Source: Prevotella sp.
GTDB taxonomy: Bacteria; Bacteroidota; Bacteroidia; Bacteroidales; Bacteroidaceae
Assembly: GCA_017847725.1 (NCBI GenBank)
Contig: JAGAXW010000003.1
Location: 1-64,000, forward strand
DNA: 64,000 nt
Direction: 5' to 3'
Each line of letters starts with the position of its first letter. The stretch's first letter is position 1. The position numbers and the translations under genes are program-made. This document shows, piece after piece, positions 18,582 through 27,364 of the stretch. Under the pieces are notes generated by a model. That model did no database searches and had not been told where the DNA came from. It saw only the letters and a program-made list of their open reading frames with translations.

Positions 18582-19052
18582 CTATTCATGATGATACGGC
18601 TCACCTTTAATGATGGTACACGCTCTGTATACTTGTTCAGTAAAGGTGAGCCGTATCATTTGGTGTGAGAAGGTCATCTTCGAGAGGCTGAGCTGTTCGT
18701 TGGCGCGGCGGTAGACGGCGGCAGAGAATCCGTAGGGACCTCCAATGGCGAAGACGAGTCGACGCGCTGTCTGTTGCTTCTGCTCCAGCCAGCGGGCAAA
18801 CTCGATGCTACGCATCTGCTTTCCATGCTCATCGAGCAGCACCACGGTGTCAGTTGCCTGTAGTTGTTTGAGAATGAGTTCGCCCTCGGCCGTCTTCTGC
18901 TGCTCTTCCGTCAGGTTCTTCGTATTTTTCAGTTCGGGTATGGTCAGCACCTCGAAGGGCATATAGTGACCGATGCGCTCCACATAGTCGTCGATGCCTG
19001 CGATGAAGTGCTTGTTCACCGTCTTGCCTACCTGAATGAGCAGTGTCTTCAT
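18582..19052 (-). CDS. rlmH: 23S rRNA (pseudouridine1915-N3)-methyltransferase RlmH
   Basis: 156 residues, the family's normal length. SPOUT-fold methyltransferase acting on helix 69 of 23S rRNA with S-adenosylmethionine. Visible: DTVVLLDEHGKQMRSIEFARWL, the SAM-knot motif FAIGGPYGF, and the conserved C-terminal tail LSLSKMTFSHQMIRLTFTEQVYRA ... KGEPYHHE. Its stop lies 12 bases from the converging GH43 stop. The last 23 codons contain a perfect 19-bp inverted repeat. Confidence 0.97.
   Translation of the reverse strand: MKTLLIQVGKTVNKHFIAGIDDYVERIGHYMPFEVLTIPELKNTKNLTEEQQKTAEGELILKQLQATDTVVLLDEHGKQMRSIEFARWLEQKQQTARRLVFAIGGPYGFSAAVYRRANEQLSLSKMTFSHQMIRLTFTEQVYRACTIIKGEPYHHE
18591..18659. repeat. 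Perfect 19-bp inverted repeat within the 3' end of rlmH
   Basis: ATGATACGGCTCACCTTTA at 18591-18609 is the exact reverse complement of 18641-18659, with 31 bases between. Both arms code for RlmH: one reads MIRLTF, the other KGEPYH. The repeat lies directly downstream of the converging GH43 gene, so an RNA hairpin would form in both transcripts; no T-run follows. Confidence 0.85.
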
Positions 19053-19435
19053 GCCTTTTGGTCGTCAGCGGGTTCGTCGTCGATGGCGTAGATGCTTCTG
19101 CCGTGGTGGATGGGGCAGAGCGTCTCATTCTTGTCGATGGGAGGATACTCGTCGCGGCGTTTGGGGTTCATGGGAAACCAGCCTTTCTGTACGCGTTTTC
19201 TCTGCGAGAAGAGTTCACCGATGCCCCACAATGCCGAAGCCCCAAAGACACCGACGACAGCCGACACCAGCGTGTTCTCGATGAAGAGCGCTGCCACCAG
19301 ACATGCCAGTCCGACGACGAGGTAGACACTCCAAGGCCGTGTGCCCCAGTGATATTCAGTCTTGATGACAATCGGATGCCAGATGCCAATGGTGATAAAG
19401 GTGCATATTGCAATGATGATACCTGTAAAATACAT
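19049..19435 (-). CDS. DUF4491 family membrane protein
   Basis: 128 residues with about three membrane helices (GIIIAICTFITIGIWHPIVI, YLVVGLACLVAALFI, LVSAVVGVFGASALWGIGELF) and a positively charged C-terminal tail with MNPKRRDEYPP. It matches the Bacteroidetes DUF4491 family, whose function is unknown. It overlaps rlmH by 4 bases and is probably co-transcribed with it and with the DUF5687 gene upstream. Confidence 0.8.
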   Translation of the reverse strand: MYFTGIIIAICTFITIGIWHPIVIKTEYHWGTRPWSVYLVVGLACLVAALFIENTLVSAVVGVFGASALWGIGELFSQRKRVQKGWFPMNPKRRDEYPPIDKNETLCPIHHGRSIYAIDDEPADDQKA

Positions 19436-19468
19436 ATTGTACGGTGTTTTATCTCTATTAATACTATC

Positions 19469-20962
19469 TTATCTGGTGGAGTGAAAGCCTTCCAGGTTAT
19501 CATAGCGCCTGCCCATCATGCGGCTATAGATGTTGCGCATCCACAGAGGCACGCTCAGTGTGACGGCCAGTCCGATGGCGAAGAGCACCCAATAGGCGAC
19601 ATCCGTTCCGAAGAAGGCCATCAGGAGGTATACCTCTATAATAGGTGCAAACATCGCCGCCATGGAGGCGATGGCCTGCCACTTGTTTTCCAGTTGGTTC
19701 TTGCCCGTTATCTTTTCGTTGAGCGGCTGCGTCTGCTTGTTGTAAACGGCCATCTGGAACAGGAGCAGGTATACCGGTCCTGTTGTCGTCAGCAGATAGG
19801 CCAGTACCATGATGAGCGTGAACTTGCCGGCGATGACCGGTATGAGTGTGATGGCCAGCGGGAGCAACAGGATGGCGCAGTAGAAATAGAATTTGGCCAG
19901 CAGCAGCGTCAGGATATTCTCTTCGTGCACCATCAGTAGGTCGATATAGTTACCCTCGGCACACATCACTCTTGACAGATTGACGGAGCCGAAGAACACG
20001 AAGGCGTAGAGGCACCAGAAGTTACGCTCGAACGTGGAGTCGTAGGCGCTGGTGAAAGCAATCATCAACGAGAAGAAGGTAATGAAGCACACGCCCTGTA
20101 TGAAACGTGTGCGCATGGCCTTGTTGCGCATGGTGCTCTTGATTTCGAGTTTCAGGTATTCGCCTATCTGTCCGAAGCGGTCGAGTGACGACAGTTGCGA
20201 CACATGTTTCAGCTTGGTTTTCTCCTGCTTGCTGATCTCGTCGTAGATGAAGCGCATCTGCAGCCGGCGGTTGGCGGCAGCCAGCACTATCAGCAGTACG
20301 GCATGAACCAGGAAGGAGCTGCCGGAAAAGGCAAATTCCTCAAGGGGACCGGCCGTCACGTCTATCAGCTGCTCCATCTGTGCGTCGCTGAGCACGAAGA
20401 AGGGAAGTACCATCGTCCCATAGACAGTGGCAGGCAATAGCCACCATAGCATGCTGCGGTTCACCAGCGTACGCACCAACAGGTACCACTGGCTGTTGCA
20501 CACCACCATCAGGTGGAGCAGGCAGAGCATCCCCAGCGTCTGCCATACCGAAAGCCCGCCACAGCATACGATGAAGGCATAGGGAGCAAAGAGCGTCATC
20601 CAAACCAGATTGCCGCTGCTGACCATCTGTCCGACGAGGAAACAGTCGATAGCGGCATATTTGCTGATGGGCATCAGCAGGTAGGGCTTGACAAGCATCA
20701 GCGGTGTCTGCTGGGTGGCAAAACGGGCGAGAAAGTCGAGGATGAGCAGTAGGGGAGTGATGTAGAAGATCAGTTCGGGAGTGTCTTCCGTGGCGCCCAT
20801 CCATCCGAGGAAGGTGCCGAGGGCAATAAACTCTATCGCAAGGATGCTCATCCATAAATAGGAGAACAGCTTACCATAGCGGTTGGCCTCAAACATGACA
20901 TTGCGCCTCTCGCTCAGCTTGACGTTTTTGCGTAATAGGAAAAACAGCTGTATTTTATTCAT
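19469..20962 (-). CDS. DUF5687-type polytopic membrane protein (ABC-2 permease-like)
   Basis: 497 residues from the ATG at 20960-20962; the frame also offers a TTG three codons earlier. About ten hydrophobic helices (e.g. MSILAIEFIALGTFLGWMG, YAFIVCCGGLSVWQTLGMLCLLHLMVV) and a cytoplasmic stretch KQEKTKLKHVSQLSSLDRFGQIGEYLKLEIKSTMRNK. This resembles the Bacteroidetes DUF5687 family, thought to be permease-like, usually paired with an ABC ATPase; none is encoded here. The gene lies between a LolA-like gene (16 bases upstream) and DUF4491. Confidence 0.72.
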   Translation of the reverse strand: MNKIQLFFLLRKNVKLSERRNVMFEANRYGKLFSYLWMSILAIEFIALGTFLGWMGATEDTPELIFYITPLLLILDFLARFATQQTPLMLVKPYLLMPISKYAAIDCFLVGQMVSSGNLVWMTLFAPYAFIVCCGGLSVWQTLGMLCLLHLMVVCNSQWYLLVRTLVNRSMLWWLLPATVYGTMVLPFFVLSDAQMEQLIDVTAGPLEEFAFSGSSFLVHAVLLIVLAAANRRLQMRFIYDEISKQEKTKLKHVSQLSSLDRFGQIGEYLKLEIKSTMRNKAMRTRFIQGVCFITFFSLMIAFTSAYDSTFERNFWCLYAFVFFGSVNLSRVMCAEGNYIDLLMVHEENILTLLLAKFYFYCAILLLPLAITLIPVIAGKFTLIMVLAYLLTTTGPVYLLLFQMAVYNKQTQPLNEKITGKNQLENKWQAIASMAAMFAPIIEVYLLMAFFGTDVAYWVLFAIGLAVTLSVPLWMRNIYSRMMGRRYDNLEGFHSTR

Positions 20963-20978
20963 AACTCTCAACTTTCAA

Positions 20979-21608
20979 CTACCGAAGGTCAATCACCTCC
21001 GCCTGGGGGAAGTCCTTGGAGTTGAAACGGAAGGTGGCATCGGCTAATGGCTTCTGATGGACGCTGAAACTAGAGATGCTGATGGTGGTCCACTTGTTGT
21101 TACGCAGAAACTTGATGTAGCTCGGTGTATAGGCCACACCAGCCACCGAGCCCTGATAGACCGAGATGTAGGCTTCCTGTATGGGATTGTTCTTGGCCGT
21201 GGCCTTCAGGTGGACAACGTAGCGAGAGCCTTCTTCCTTCATTGTGTAGGTGTAGCCCTGCCGATAGATATAGATGAAGTCTGCGGGATTGTTGAAGTCC
21301 GAAGACTTGGGCGTGCTCATGTTCACCTCGTCGATGCCCTTGGCACCGTGGTTGATGGCTGCCCACTGGGTCTTCCCGTCATACCAGACGAGCATCTTGT
21401 CTGACCGTAGGCAGTACTTCTTGCCTTTCACCATAAAGCGCCCGTTGGTCAGATTGTTGCCCTTGTCGTCCTTGATATGGAAGGCGGCAGAAACGCCGTT
21501 CTTGTTGGAAAACACGGCAGCCGTCTTGTCTAACACTTGCTTGGCGGTCTGTCCGTAAGATGCCGCCGTCAAGAGCAGCATCAGCATGATTGTTTTTATC
21601 CTCTCCAT
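20979..21608 (-). CDS. LolA-like periplasmic lipoprotein carrier
   Basis: 209 residues with a signal peptide (MERIKTIMLMLLLTAASYG). The mature protein reads TAKQVLDKTAAVFSNKNGVSAAFHIKDDKG, then GRFMVKGKKYCLRSDKMLVWYDGKTQWA, the strand pattern of the LolA half-barrel that carries lipoproteins across the periplasm. Bacteroidetes LolA homologues are divergent and often follow ftsK, as here: its start overlaps the ftsK end by 13 bases. Function inferred from fold-level similarity and context. Confidence 0.8.
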   Translation of the reverse strand: MERIKTIMLMLLLTAASYGQTAKQVLDKTAAVFSNKNGVSAAFHIKDDKGNNLTNGRFMVKGKKYCLRSDKMLVWYDGKTQWAAINHGAKGIDEVNMSTPKSSDFNNPADFIYIYRQGYTYTMKEEGSRYVVHLKATAKNNPIQEAYISVYQGSVAGVAYTPSYIKFLRNNKWTTISISSFSVHQKPLADATFRFNSKDFPQAEVIDLR

Positions 21609-24076
21609 TGTGATAATAGGTTTTCAAGACTCATTTCGTCCATAATCAATACTTCGCGGGGCTTCGAGCCGTGAGCCTGTCCCACGATACCCGCCTTCTC
21701 CAACTGGTCCATCAGTCGTCCGGCACGGTTGTAGCCGATGGCGAATTTGCGTTGTATCAGGCTCGTGCTGCCACTCTGTTCACGGACTATCAGACGGGCC
21801 GCATCTTCGAACATCGGGTCGAGGTGCTGCATGTCTACGTCACGGCTCTCTACGCCGTCACCGTCGTCGGTGTCGGGCTCAGGCAGTTCGAAGGCACTGA
21901 GATAGCCCTGCTGTTGGGCAATGAACTGGTTGATGCGTTCCACCTCCGGGGTGTCCACGAAGGCACACTGCACACGGACGGGTTCGCCACCGTTCAGGTA
22001 GAGCATATCGCCTCGGCCTATCAGTTGTTGGGCACCAGGGCGGTCCAGGATGGTGCGCGAGTCAATCATGGCTCCCACACGGAAGGCAATACGGCTTGGG
22101 AAGTTGGCCTTGATGGTACCCGTAATAATATTGGTGGTAGGACGCTGTGTGGCGATAATCATGTGGATGCCTACGGCACGCGCCAGCTGTGCGATACGTG
22201 CTATGGGCAGCTCTATCTCCTTGCCAGCCGTCATAATCAGGTCGCCAAACTCATCGATGACAACAACGATGTATGGCATATACTTATGTCCGTGCTCGGG
22301 ATTGAGCTGACGGTCGATGAACTTCTTGTTGTACTCCTTGATGTTACGGGCCTGGGCCATCTTCAGCAGGTCGTAGCGGGTGTCCATCTCCTTGCAAAGC
22401 GAGTTGAGCGTGCGTACCACCTTGGTGACATCAGTGATGATGGGATCGGCTTCGTCGTCAGGTATTTTCGCCAGAAAGTGGTTCTCGATGGTGGCATAGA
22501 TGCTGAACTCTACCTTCTTGGGGTCTACGAGCACAATCTTCATCTCTGCAGGATGCTTCTTATAAAGTAGGGAAGTGATGATGGCGTTCAGACCTACCGA
22601 CTTACCCTGACCGGTAGCACCAGCTACGAGCAGGTGGGGAGCTTTGGCCAAATCGAACATAAACACCTCGTTGGTAATGGTCTTTCCGAGGGCACAGGGC
22701 AACTCCATCGTAGTCTCCTGGAACTTCTTCGAGTTCAGAATAGACTCCATCGACACGATGGCGGGCTTGGCGTTCGGCACCTCAATACCGATGGTTCCCT
22801 TGCCGGGTATGGGCGCAATGATACGGATGCCCAGTGCTGACAGCGACAGTGCGATATCGTCCTCGAGGTTGCGAATCTTGGAGATGCGCACACCAGGTGC
22901 TGGCGTAATCTCATAGAGCGTGATGGTCGGGCCCACGGTGGCCTTGATGCTGCTGATCTCCACGCCAAAGTTGCGCAGCACATCAACGATGCGGTTCTTG
23001 TTGGCATTCTGCTCGTTCATGTCGATGAAGGGCTTGCCGTCGCTCTCGTATTTCTTCAGTAGGTCGAGGGTGGGATAGTGGTAGTTCTCGAGGTCGCGTT
23101 TGGGGTCGTAGGGCGTGCCGATGTCGCCATAGTCGCCCACGAGGTCCTTGCCCTTGGCTTCCTCTTCCTTTTCGCCCGTTTGAATCGTCATTTCCACGTC
23201 GCCCTCGGGATGGCTGCCGGTCGGTCCGTTGCCGTTGTCCGTATAGTCTTTATCGGCAGTATCCGCTGGTTGTGAGTCGACATTTGCTGCACCAGGGTTG
23301 TCGTTTGGCTTTGTCAGGTCGAAGCTGACGGTTTGCGCCTGCGGGTCGTCGAACACCTCGGGGTCCTCCAGCGTCTTGATGCCAGAAGGCTCAGCATCGC
23401 TGTGCCCCCCCACGTTTATCTCCATCGGTATTTTCTTCAGATAATACAGCGGGTTGAACAGCTTGCGCAAGAGGAACACCGTCTCTACGCTGATGTAGGT
23501 CAGAAAAGCGATGGCTGTGAGGCCGAGCACGGCTGTCAGTCCCGGTATGCCCAACAGTCCCTCGATGCGCTGACTGATAGCTAGGCCGTGGTCACCGCCG
23601 GGATTGAAGCAGGCGTCCTCGAAGAGAGGCTGCAGGAACTTGGCCATTGTGACGGAGCCCCAGATCATGATGAGTGCAAGGCACATGAACCACTTGAGCA
23701 GTTTCACCTTATAGGCGCGCATCAGGGTTATAGCCACCATAATCATATAGATAGGGATGACAAATGTGGCCAGTCCGAAGCAGCGCTTGATGAAAAACCA
23801 GGAGAGGTAGGCTCCCAGCGAGCCACACGAGTTCTGAAATTCGCGGTTCTCGTTCATCATCTCGCCGGGGCGTGGCGACTCTATCAGGCTTTGGTCGGCC
23901 GCTCCCGTCACAAAGTAGGAGATGAACGCCCAGATAAAATAGATGGCGATGATGAGAATGCAGAATCCCAGCACGAAGTTGATGCGCTCGTTGGAGAATA
24001 TCTTGTCGATACCGATGGCCTCGGAAAAGGTAGTCGTCGCCTTTGCCGAAGATTTGGTGGTCTTCTTTTTCGTCAT
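21596..24076 (-). CDS. ftsK: DNA translocase FtsK
   Basis: 826 residues from the ATG at 24074-24076; earlier in-frame starts lie over the promoter. Four N-terminal membrane helices (to about 190) and an acidic Pro/Asp-rich linker precede the RecA-like motor. The motor has Walker A GATGQGKSVGLNAI near 485 and Walker B VVVIDEFGDLIM near 600. The C-terminal gamma winged helix (STSLIQRKFAIGYNRAGRLMDQLEKAGIVG) recognises polar DNA sequences. It pumps chromosomal DNA at the septum and helps XerCD resolve dimers. A -7 box (TAATTTTG on the minus strand, complement of 24104-24111) lies about 30 bases upstream. Confidence 0.96.
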   Translation of the reverse strand: MTKKKTTKSSAKATTTFSEAIGIDKIFSNERINFVLGFCILIIAIYFIWAFISYFVTGAADQSLIESPRPGEMMNENREFQNSCGSLGAYLSWFFIKRCFGLATFVIPIYMIMVAITLMRAYKVKLLKWFMCLALIMIWGSVTMAKFLQPLFEDACFNPGGDHGLAISQRIEGLLGIPGLTAVLGLTAIAFLTYISVETVFLLRKLFNPLYYLKKIPMEINVGGHSDAEPSGIKTLEDPEVFDDPQAQTVSFDLTKPNDNPGAANVDSQPADTADKDYTDNGNGPTGSHPEGDVEMTIQTGEKEEEAKGKDLVGDYGDIGTPYDPKRDLENYHYPTLDLLKKYESDGKPFIDMNEQNANKNRIVDVLRNFGVEISSIKATVGPTITLYEITPAPGVRISKIRNLEDDIALSLSALGIRIIAPIPGKGTIGIEVPNAKPAIVSMESILNSKKFQETTMELPCALGKTITNEVFMFDLAKAPHLLVAGATGQGKSVGLNAIITSLLYKKHPAEMKIVLVDPKKVEFSIYATIENHFLAKIPDDEADPIITDVTKVVRTLNSLCKEMDTRYDLLKMAQARNIKEYNKKFIDRQLNPEHGHKYMPYIVVVIDEFGDLIMTAGKEIELPIARIAQLARAVGIHMIIATQRPTTNIITGTIKANFPSRIAFRVGAMIDSRTILDRPGAQQLIGRGDMLYLNGGEPVRVQCAFVDTPEVERINQFIAQQQGYLSAFELPEPDTDDGDGVESRDVDMQHLDPMFEDAARLIVREQSGSTSLIQRKFAIGYNRAGRLMDQLEKAGIVGQAHGSKPREVLIMDEMSLENLLSQWRG

Positions 24077-24103
24077 TTTTGATGTCAGTTGATTATTAAG
24101 ATG

Positions 24104-24174
24104 CAAAATTACGAAGAAAATCTTGGATTTCATCATAAAAAGCATCGTTTTTTAGTTTTTTTGCATTAACTTTG
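24104..24174. promoter_or_regulatory. Divergent -7 boxes for ftsK and the exonuclease gene
   Basis: Minus strand: TAATTTTG (complement of 24104-24111) points to ftsK. Plus strand: TAACTTTG at 24167-24174 points to the exonuclease gene, whose ATG at 24183 is 8 bases away, leaving almost no leader. Neither shows a clear TTTG -33 box at the right spacing. Confidence 0.55.
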
Positions 24175-24182
24175 TCGGCCGA

Positions 24183-24839
24183 ATGGGAAAAACGATTTAC
24201 AGCAAGTTTGACAAGTCACGGATAGCCACCCTTCCGAGAGTGTTGTTCGAGGGGCGTATCATCGTCGTCTTGTCGGAGGCAGAGGCTGCCAAGGCTGTCG
24301 ACTATCTGCTCTCGCAGACCATCCTGGGTGTTGACACGGAGACACGTCCGTCGTTCAAGAAAGGCCACCAGTACAAAGTGTCACTGCTTCAGGTCGCCAC
24401 CCGCGACATCTGCTTCCTCTTCCGTCTCAACTACCTGGCCCTTTCGCCCTCCGTCAAGCGGCTGCTCGAGGATGTCACCGTACCCAAGATTGGGCTCTCC
24501 TGGCACGACGACCTCACCATGCTCCACCGCCTGGGCGACTTCAGCGCAGGCTGTTTTGTCGACTTGCAGGACCACGTGCGTGAGATAGGCGTTGAGGACC
24601 TGAGCCTGCAAAAGCTCTATGCCAACTTCTTCGGTCAGAAGATTTCCAAGCGCGAGCGACTCACCAACTGGGAGGCCGATGTGCTCAGCGACCGCCAGAA
24701 ACTCTATGCTGCCACCGATGCCTGGGCCTGCGTCATGCTTTACGAGGAGCTCATGCGCCTGGAGACAACAAACGATTACAAACTGATAAAAATAACAGAT
24801 GATGTACAAACAGATACGGCTCCGCAGAGGCAAGGATGA
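24183..24839 (+). CDS. DEDD-type 3'-5' exonuclease (RNase D-like)
   Basis: 218 residues. A single DEDD exonuclease domain: motif I GVDTETRP (Asp51, Glu53), motif II around SWHDDLTMLHRL, motif III YAATDAWACVMLYEEL. It lacks the HRDC domains of true RNase D and resembles the short 3'-5' exonucleases (WRN/RNase D-like) of Bacteroidetes, which trim RNA or DNA ends. It overlaps the next gene by about 40 bases, so translation of the two is likely coupled. Confidence 0.9.
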   Translation: MGKTIYSKFDKSRIATLPRVLFEGRIIVVLSEAEAAKAVDYLLSQTILGVDTETRPSFKKGHQYKVSLLQVATRDICFLFRLNYLALSPSVKRLLEDVTVPKIGLSWHDDLTMLHRLGDFSAGCFVDLQDHVREIGVEDLSLQKLYANFFGQKISKRERLTNWEADVLSDRQKLYAATDAWACVMLYEELMRLETTNDYKLIKITDDVQTDTAPQRQG

Positions 24840-25983
24840 GAGTCTGCGCAGATTCCACCCGTGGGTATTTTCCGGAGCCATCCAGCAGGTCGACAACAAC
24901 ATAGAGGAGGGCGAGGTGGTGCGCGTGCTCACCGAAAAGGGCGATTTCATCGCTGTCGGCCACTACCAGCAGGGCTCCATCGCCGTGCGTGTACTGTCTT
25001 TCTCAGACGTAGCCGTCGACGAGACCTTTTGGAAGTCGCGCCTGCAGTCGGCCCTGCGCATGCGACAGGCCATCGGTATTGCCGACAGTGCCGACAACAA
25101 CACATATCGTCTGGTCCACGGCGAAGGCGACAACTTGCCGGGACTCATCGTCGACGTCTATGGGGCCACAGCCGTCATGCAGGCCCATTCCATCGGCATG
25201 CACCTCTGCCGCAAGCAGATAGCGGCAGCCCTTGCCGCCGTCATGGGCGAGCGCATCGCCCACATCTATTATAAGAGTGAGACCACGCTACCCTTTATGA
25301 CGGCAGACGACATGAACGGCTTTCTGCTGGGCGGCAGCAACGACAATATCGCCACGGAAAACGGTCTGAAATTCCGCGTAGACTGGTTGCGCGGACAGAA
25401 GACGGGATTCTTTGTAGACCAGCGCGAGAATCGCTCATTGCTCGAGCGCTTCGCCCATGGCAGGCGTGTGCTCAACATGTTCTGCTACACCGGCGGCTTC
25501 TCGTTCTATGCCATGCGCGGCGGTGCCCAGTTGGTACATTCCGTCGACAGTTCGGCAAAGGCTATCGAACTGACGAGGCAGAATGTGGCGCTCAACTTCC
25601 CCGACGACCCGCGCCACGAGGCATTCTGCGACGATGCCTTCAAGTTTCTCGAAGTCTCCGGGCAGGGCGCCTACGACCTCATCATCCTTGATCCACCTGC
25701 CTTTGCCAAGCACCGCGGAGCGCTCCACAATGCCCTGAAGGGCTACACACGGCTCAATCAGAAAGCATTCGAGAAGATTGAGCCAGGGGGCATCCTGTTC
25801 ACCTTTTCCTGTTCGCAGGTGGTCACCAAAGACCACTTCCGCAATGCCGTCTTCACGGCAGCCGCATTGGCACGCCGCAAGGTGCGCATCCTGCACCAGC
25901 TCCACCAGCCTGCCGACCACCCCGTCAACATCTACCATCCGGAAGGGGAATACCTCAAGGGACTCGTGCTTTATGTGGAATAG
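24799..25983 (+). CDS. Class I SAM-dependent rRNA large-subunit methyltransferase (RlmI-like)
   Basis: 394 residues. The N-terminal PUA domain (about 1-75: QIRLRRGKDESLRRFHPWVFSGAI) is followed by an EEHD-like region and the Rossmann methyltransferase core (GRRVLNMFCYTGGFSFYAMRGGA, then DLIILDPPAFAKHR), which has the NPP-type DPPAF motif. This is the layout of RlmI/RlmK-family 5-methylcytosine methyltransferases of 23S rRNA; the exact target base is inferred. Two tandem ATGs (24799, 24802) are possible starts. Confidence 0.9.
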   Translation: MMYKQIRLRRGKDESLRRFHPWVFSGAIQQVDNNIEEGEVVRVLTEKGDFIAVGHYQQGSIAVRVLSFSDVAVDETFWKSRLQSALRMRQAIGIADSADNNTYRLVHGEGDNLPGLIVDVYGATAVMQAHSIGMHLCRKQIAAALAAVMGERIAHIYYKSETTLPFMTADDMNGFLLGGSNDNIATENGLKFRVDWLRGQKTGFFVDQRENRSLLERFAHGRRVLNMFCYTGGFSFYAMRGGAQLVHSVDSSAKAIELTRQNVALNFPDDPRHEAFCDDAFKFLEVSGQGAYDLIILDPPAFAKHRGALHNALKGYTRLNQKAFEKIEPGGILFTFSCSQVVTKDHFRNAVFTAAALARRKVRILHQLHQPADHPVNIYHPEGEYLKGLVLYVE

Positions 25984-27268
25984 GGTAGAGCAGTTTATAA
26001 AAAAATATAAACTGCTCGATACTAACGAATTATATCTCGTTGCTTTGAGCGGTGGTGCAGACAGTGTGGCGTTGCTCATTTTGCTCGATGAAATGGGCTA
26101 TAATGTGCATGCTGTACACTGCAATTTCCACCTGCGCGGCGATGAGTCCGACCGCGACGAGCAGTTCTGCCAGTCGCTTTGCAGTGCCCGAAATGTCCCA
26201 TTCCATCGGGTACATTTCGACACCCTTGCCTATGCTGAATTACACCATCTGAGCGTCGAGACGGCAGCCCGCAGCCTGCGCTACCGCTATTTCGAACAGT
26301 TGCGTGCCGACCTGGGGGCTGCGGGCATCTGCGTGGCACACCATCGCGACGACCAGGTGGAAACCGTATTGATGAATATAATAAGAGGTACGGGCGTGCG
26401 TGGACTTACAGGCATCCGTCCTCGCAACGGCTATCTGTTGAGACCGCTGCTCTGCGTGTCTAGAGCCGATATCGAGGCTTTTCTCTGCCAGCGCGGCCAG
26501 CAGTATGTGACCGACAGCACCAATATGGACGACGACGCTACACGCAACAAGGTGCGCCACCACCTTGTACCTCTGTTGAAAGAACTCAATGCGCAGGCTG
26601 CCGACAACATCGTGCATCTGTCTGAGCGCATGACGGTCGTCGAGCAACTGCTGCAGGAGCGCATCGCTGCGCTCAAGGGGCGTACTGAGCTCACGGCCAC
26701 CGAAGTGATGGCCGCATGCCCCGGCGACTATGTGCTGTATGAGGTGCTTCGCGACTATGGCTTCAATGCCGCACAGTGCCGCCAGATTTACGACGTATTG
26801 CAGGCTGGGGCAACGGGGCGCCTTTTCAGTGCGGCGGACTACGACCTGCTGGTAGACAGGTCGCGAATGTTCATCGAACGCCGTAGCGAACCCCTGCCGC
26901 CCGTCCGCATTCCGGAGGAGGGCGTCTACGCGCTGGCCGACAGCAGGCGGTTGCGCGTCCGCCGCTGCGAACCCGCCATCTCGTATCGTCCGGACACCGC
27001 CACCGTCGATGCCGGCAAGGTGGCCTTCCCGCTTATCCTGCGCCGCGTGCAACCCTCTGACCGCATGCAGCCCTATGGCATGCAGGGCAGCAAGCTGCTG
27101 AGCGACATGCTCACCGACGCCAAGCTGTCGCTCCTCGACAAACGCCGCCAGCTCGTCGTCGTCGATGCCAATGGTGTCGTGGTGTGGCTCGTCGGCATGC
27201 GTGTCGACCAGCGGGTTGCCGTTGACGACACCACCCGCGAGGTGATAGAACTGGCCCTCCTGCGCTAA
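25973..27268 (+). CDS. tilS: tRNA(Ile)-lysidine synthetase TilS
   Basis: 431 residues from the ATG at 25973, which overlaps the stop of the methyltransferase by 11 bases; the open frame extends further upstream only as a shadow of that gene. The PP-loop SGGADS is at residues 26-31, then CNFHLRGDESDRDEQF, VAHHRDDQVETVLMNIIRGTGVRGL and the C-terminal TilS domain (SKLLSDMLTDAKLSLLDKRRQLVV). It converts the wobble C of the AUA-reading tRNA-Ile to lysidine and is essential. Confidence 0.96.
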   Translation: MWNRVEQFIKKYKLLDTNELYLVALSGGADSVALLILLDEMGYNVHAVHCNFHLRGDESDRDEQFCQSLCSARNVPFHRVHFDTLAYAELHHLSVETAARSLRYRYFEQLRADLGAAGICVAHHRDDQVETVLMNIIRGTGVRGLTGIRPRNGYLLRPLLCVSRADIEAFLCQRGQQYVTDSTNMDDDATRNKVRHHLVPLLKELNAQAADNIVHLSERMTVVEQLLQERIAALKGRTELTATEVMAACPGDYVLYEVLRDYGFNAAQCRQIYDVLQAGATGRLFSAADYDLLVDRSRMFIERRSEPLPPVRIPEEGVYALADSRRLRVRRCEPAISYRPDTATVDAGKVAFPLILRRVQPSDRMQPYGMQGSKLLSDMLTDAKLSLLDKRRQLVVVDANGVVVWLVGMRVDQRVAVDDTTREVIELALLR

Positions 27269-27295
27269 TTTTTCTAAAATCTTGCTTATTCTGCG

Positions 27296-27324
27296 TTGGT
27301 TTTAGGAAAAAATCCGTATATTTG
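27296..27324 (+). promoter_or_regulatory. Promoter of the DUF4301 gene
   Basis: TATATTTG at 27317-27324 fits the -7 consensus TAnnTTTG. A weak TTG at 27296-27298 stands 18 bases upstream in place of TTTG. The leader is about 35 bases to the ATG at 27365. Confidence 0.6.
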
Positions 27325-27364
27325 CACAAATGTAATAAACAAATCAAAACCAATAGCAATAATT

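Noticed and set aside
18591..18659. Inverted repeat in rlmH as ends of an insertion sequence
   Set aside because: Only 31 bases lie between the arms and both arms are intact rlmH coding sequence, so no element is present.
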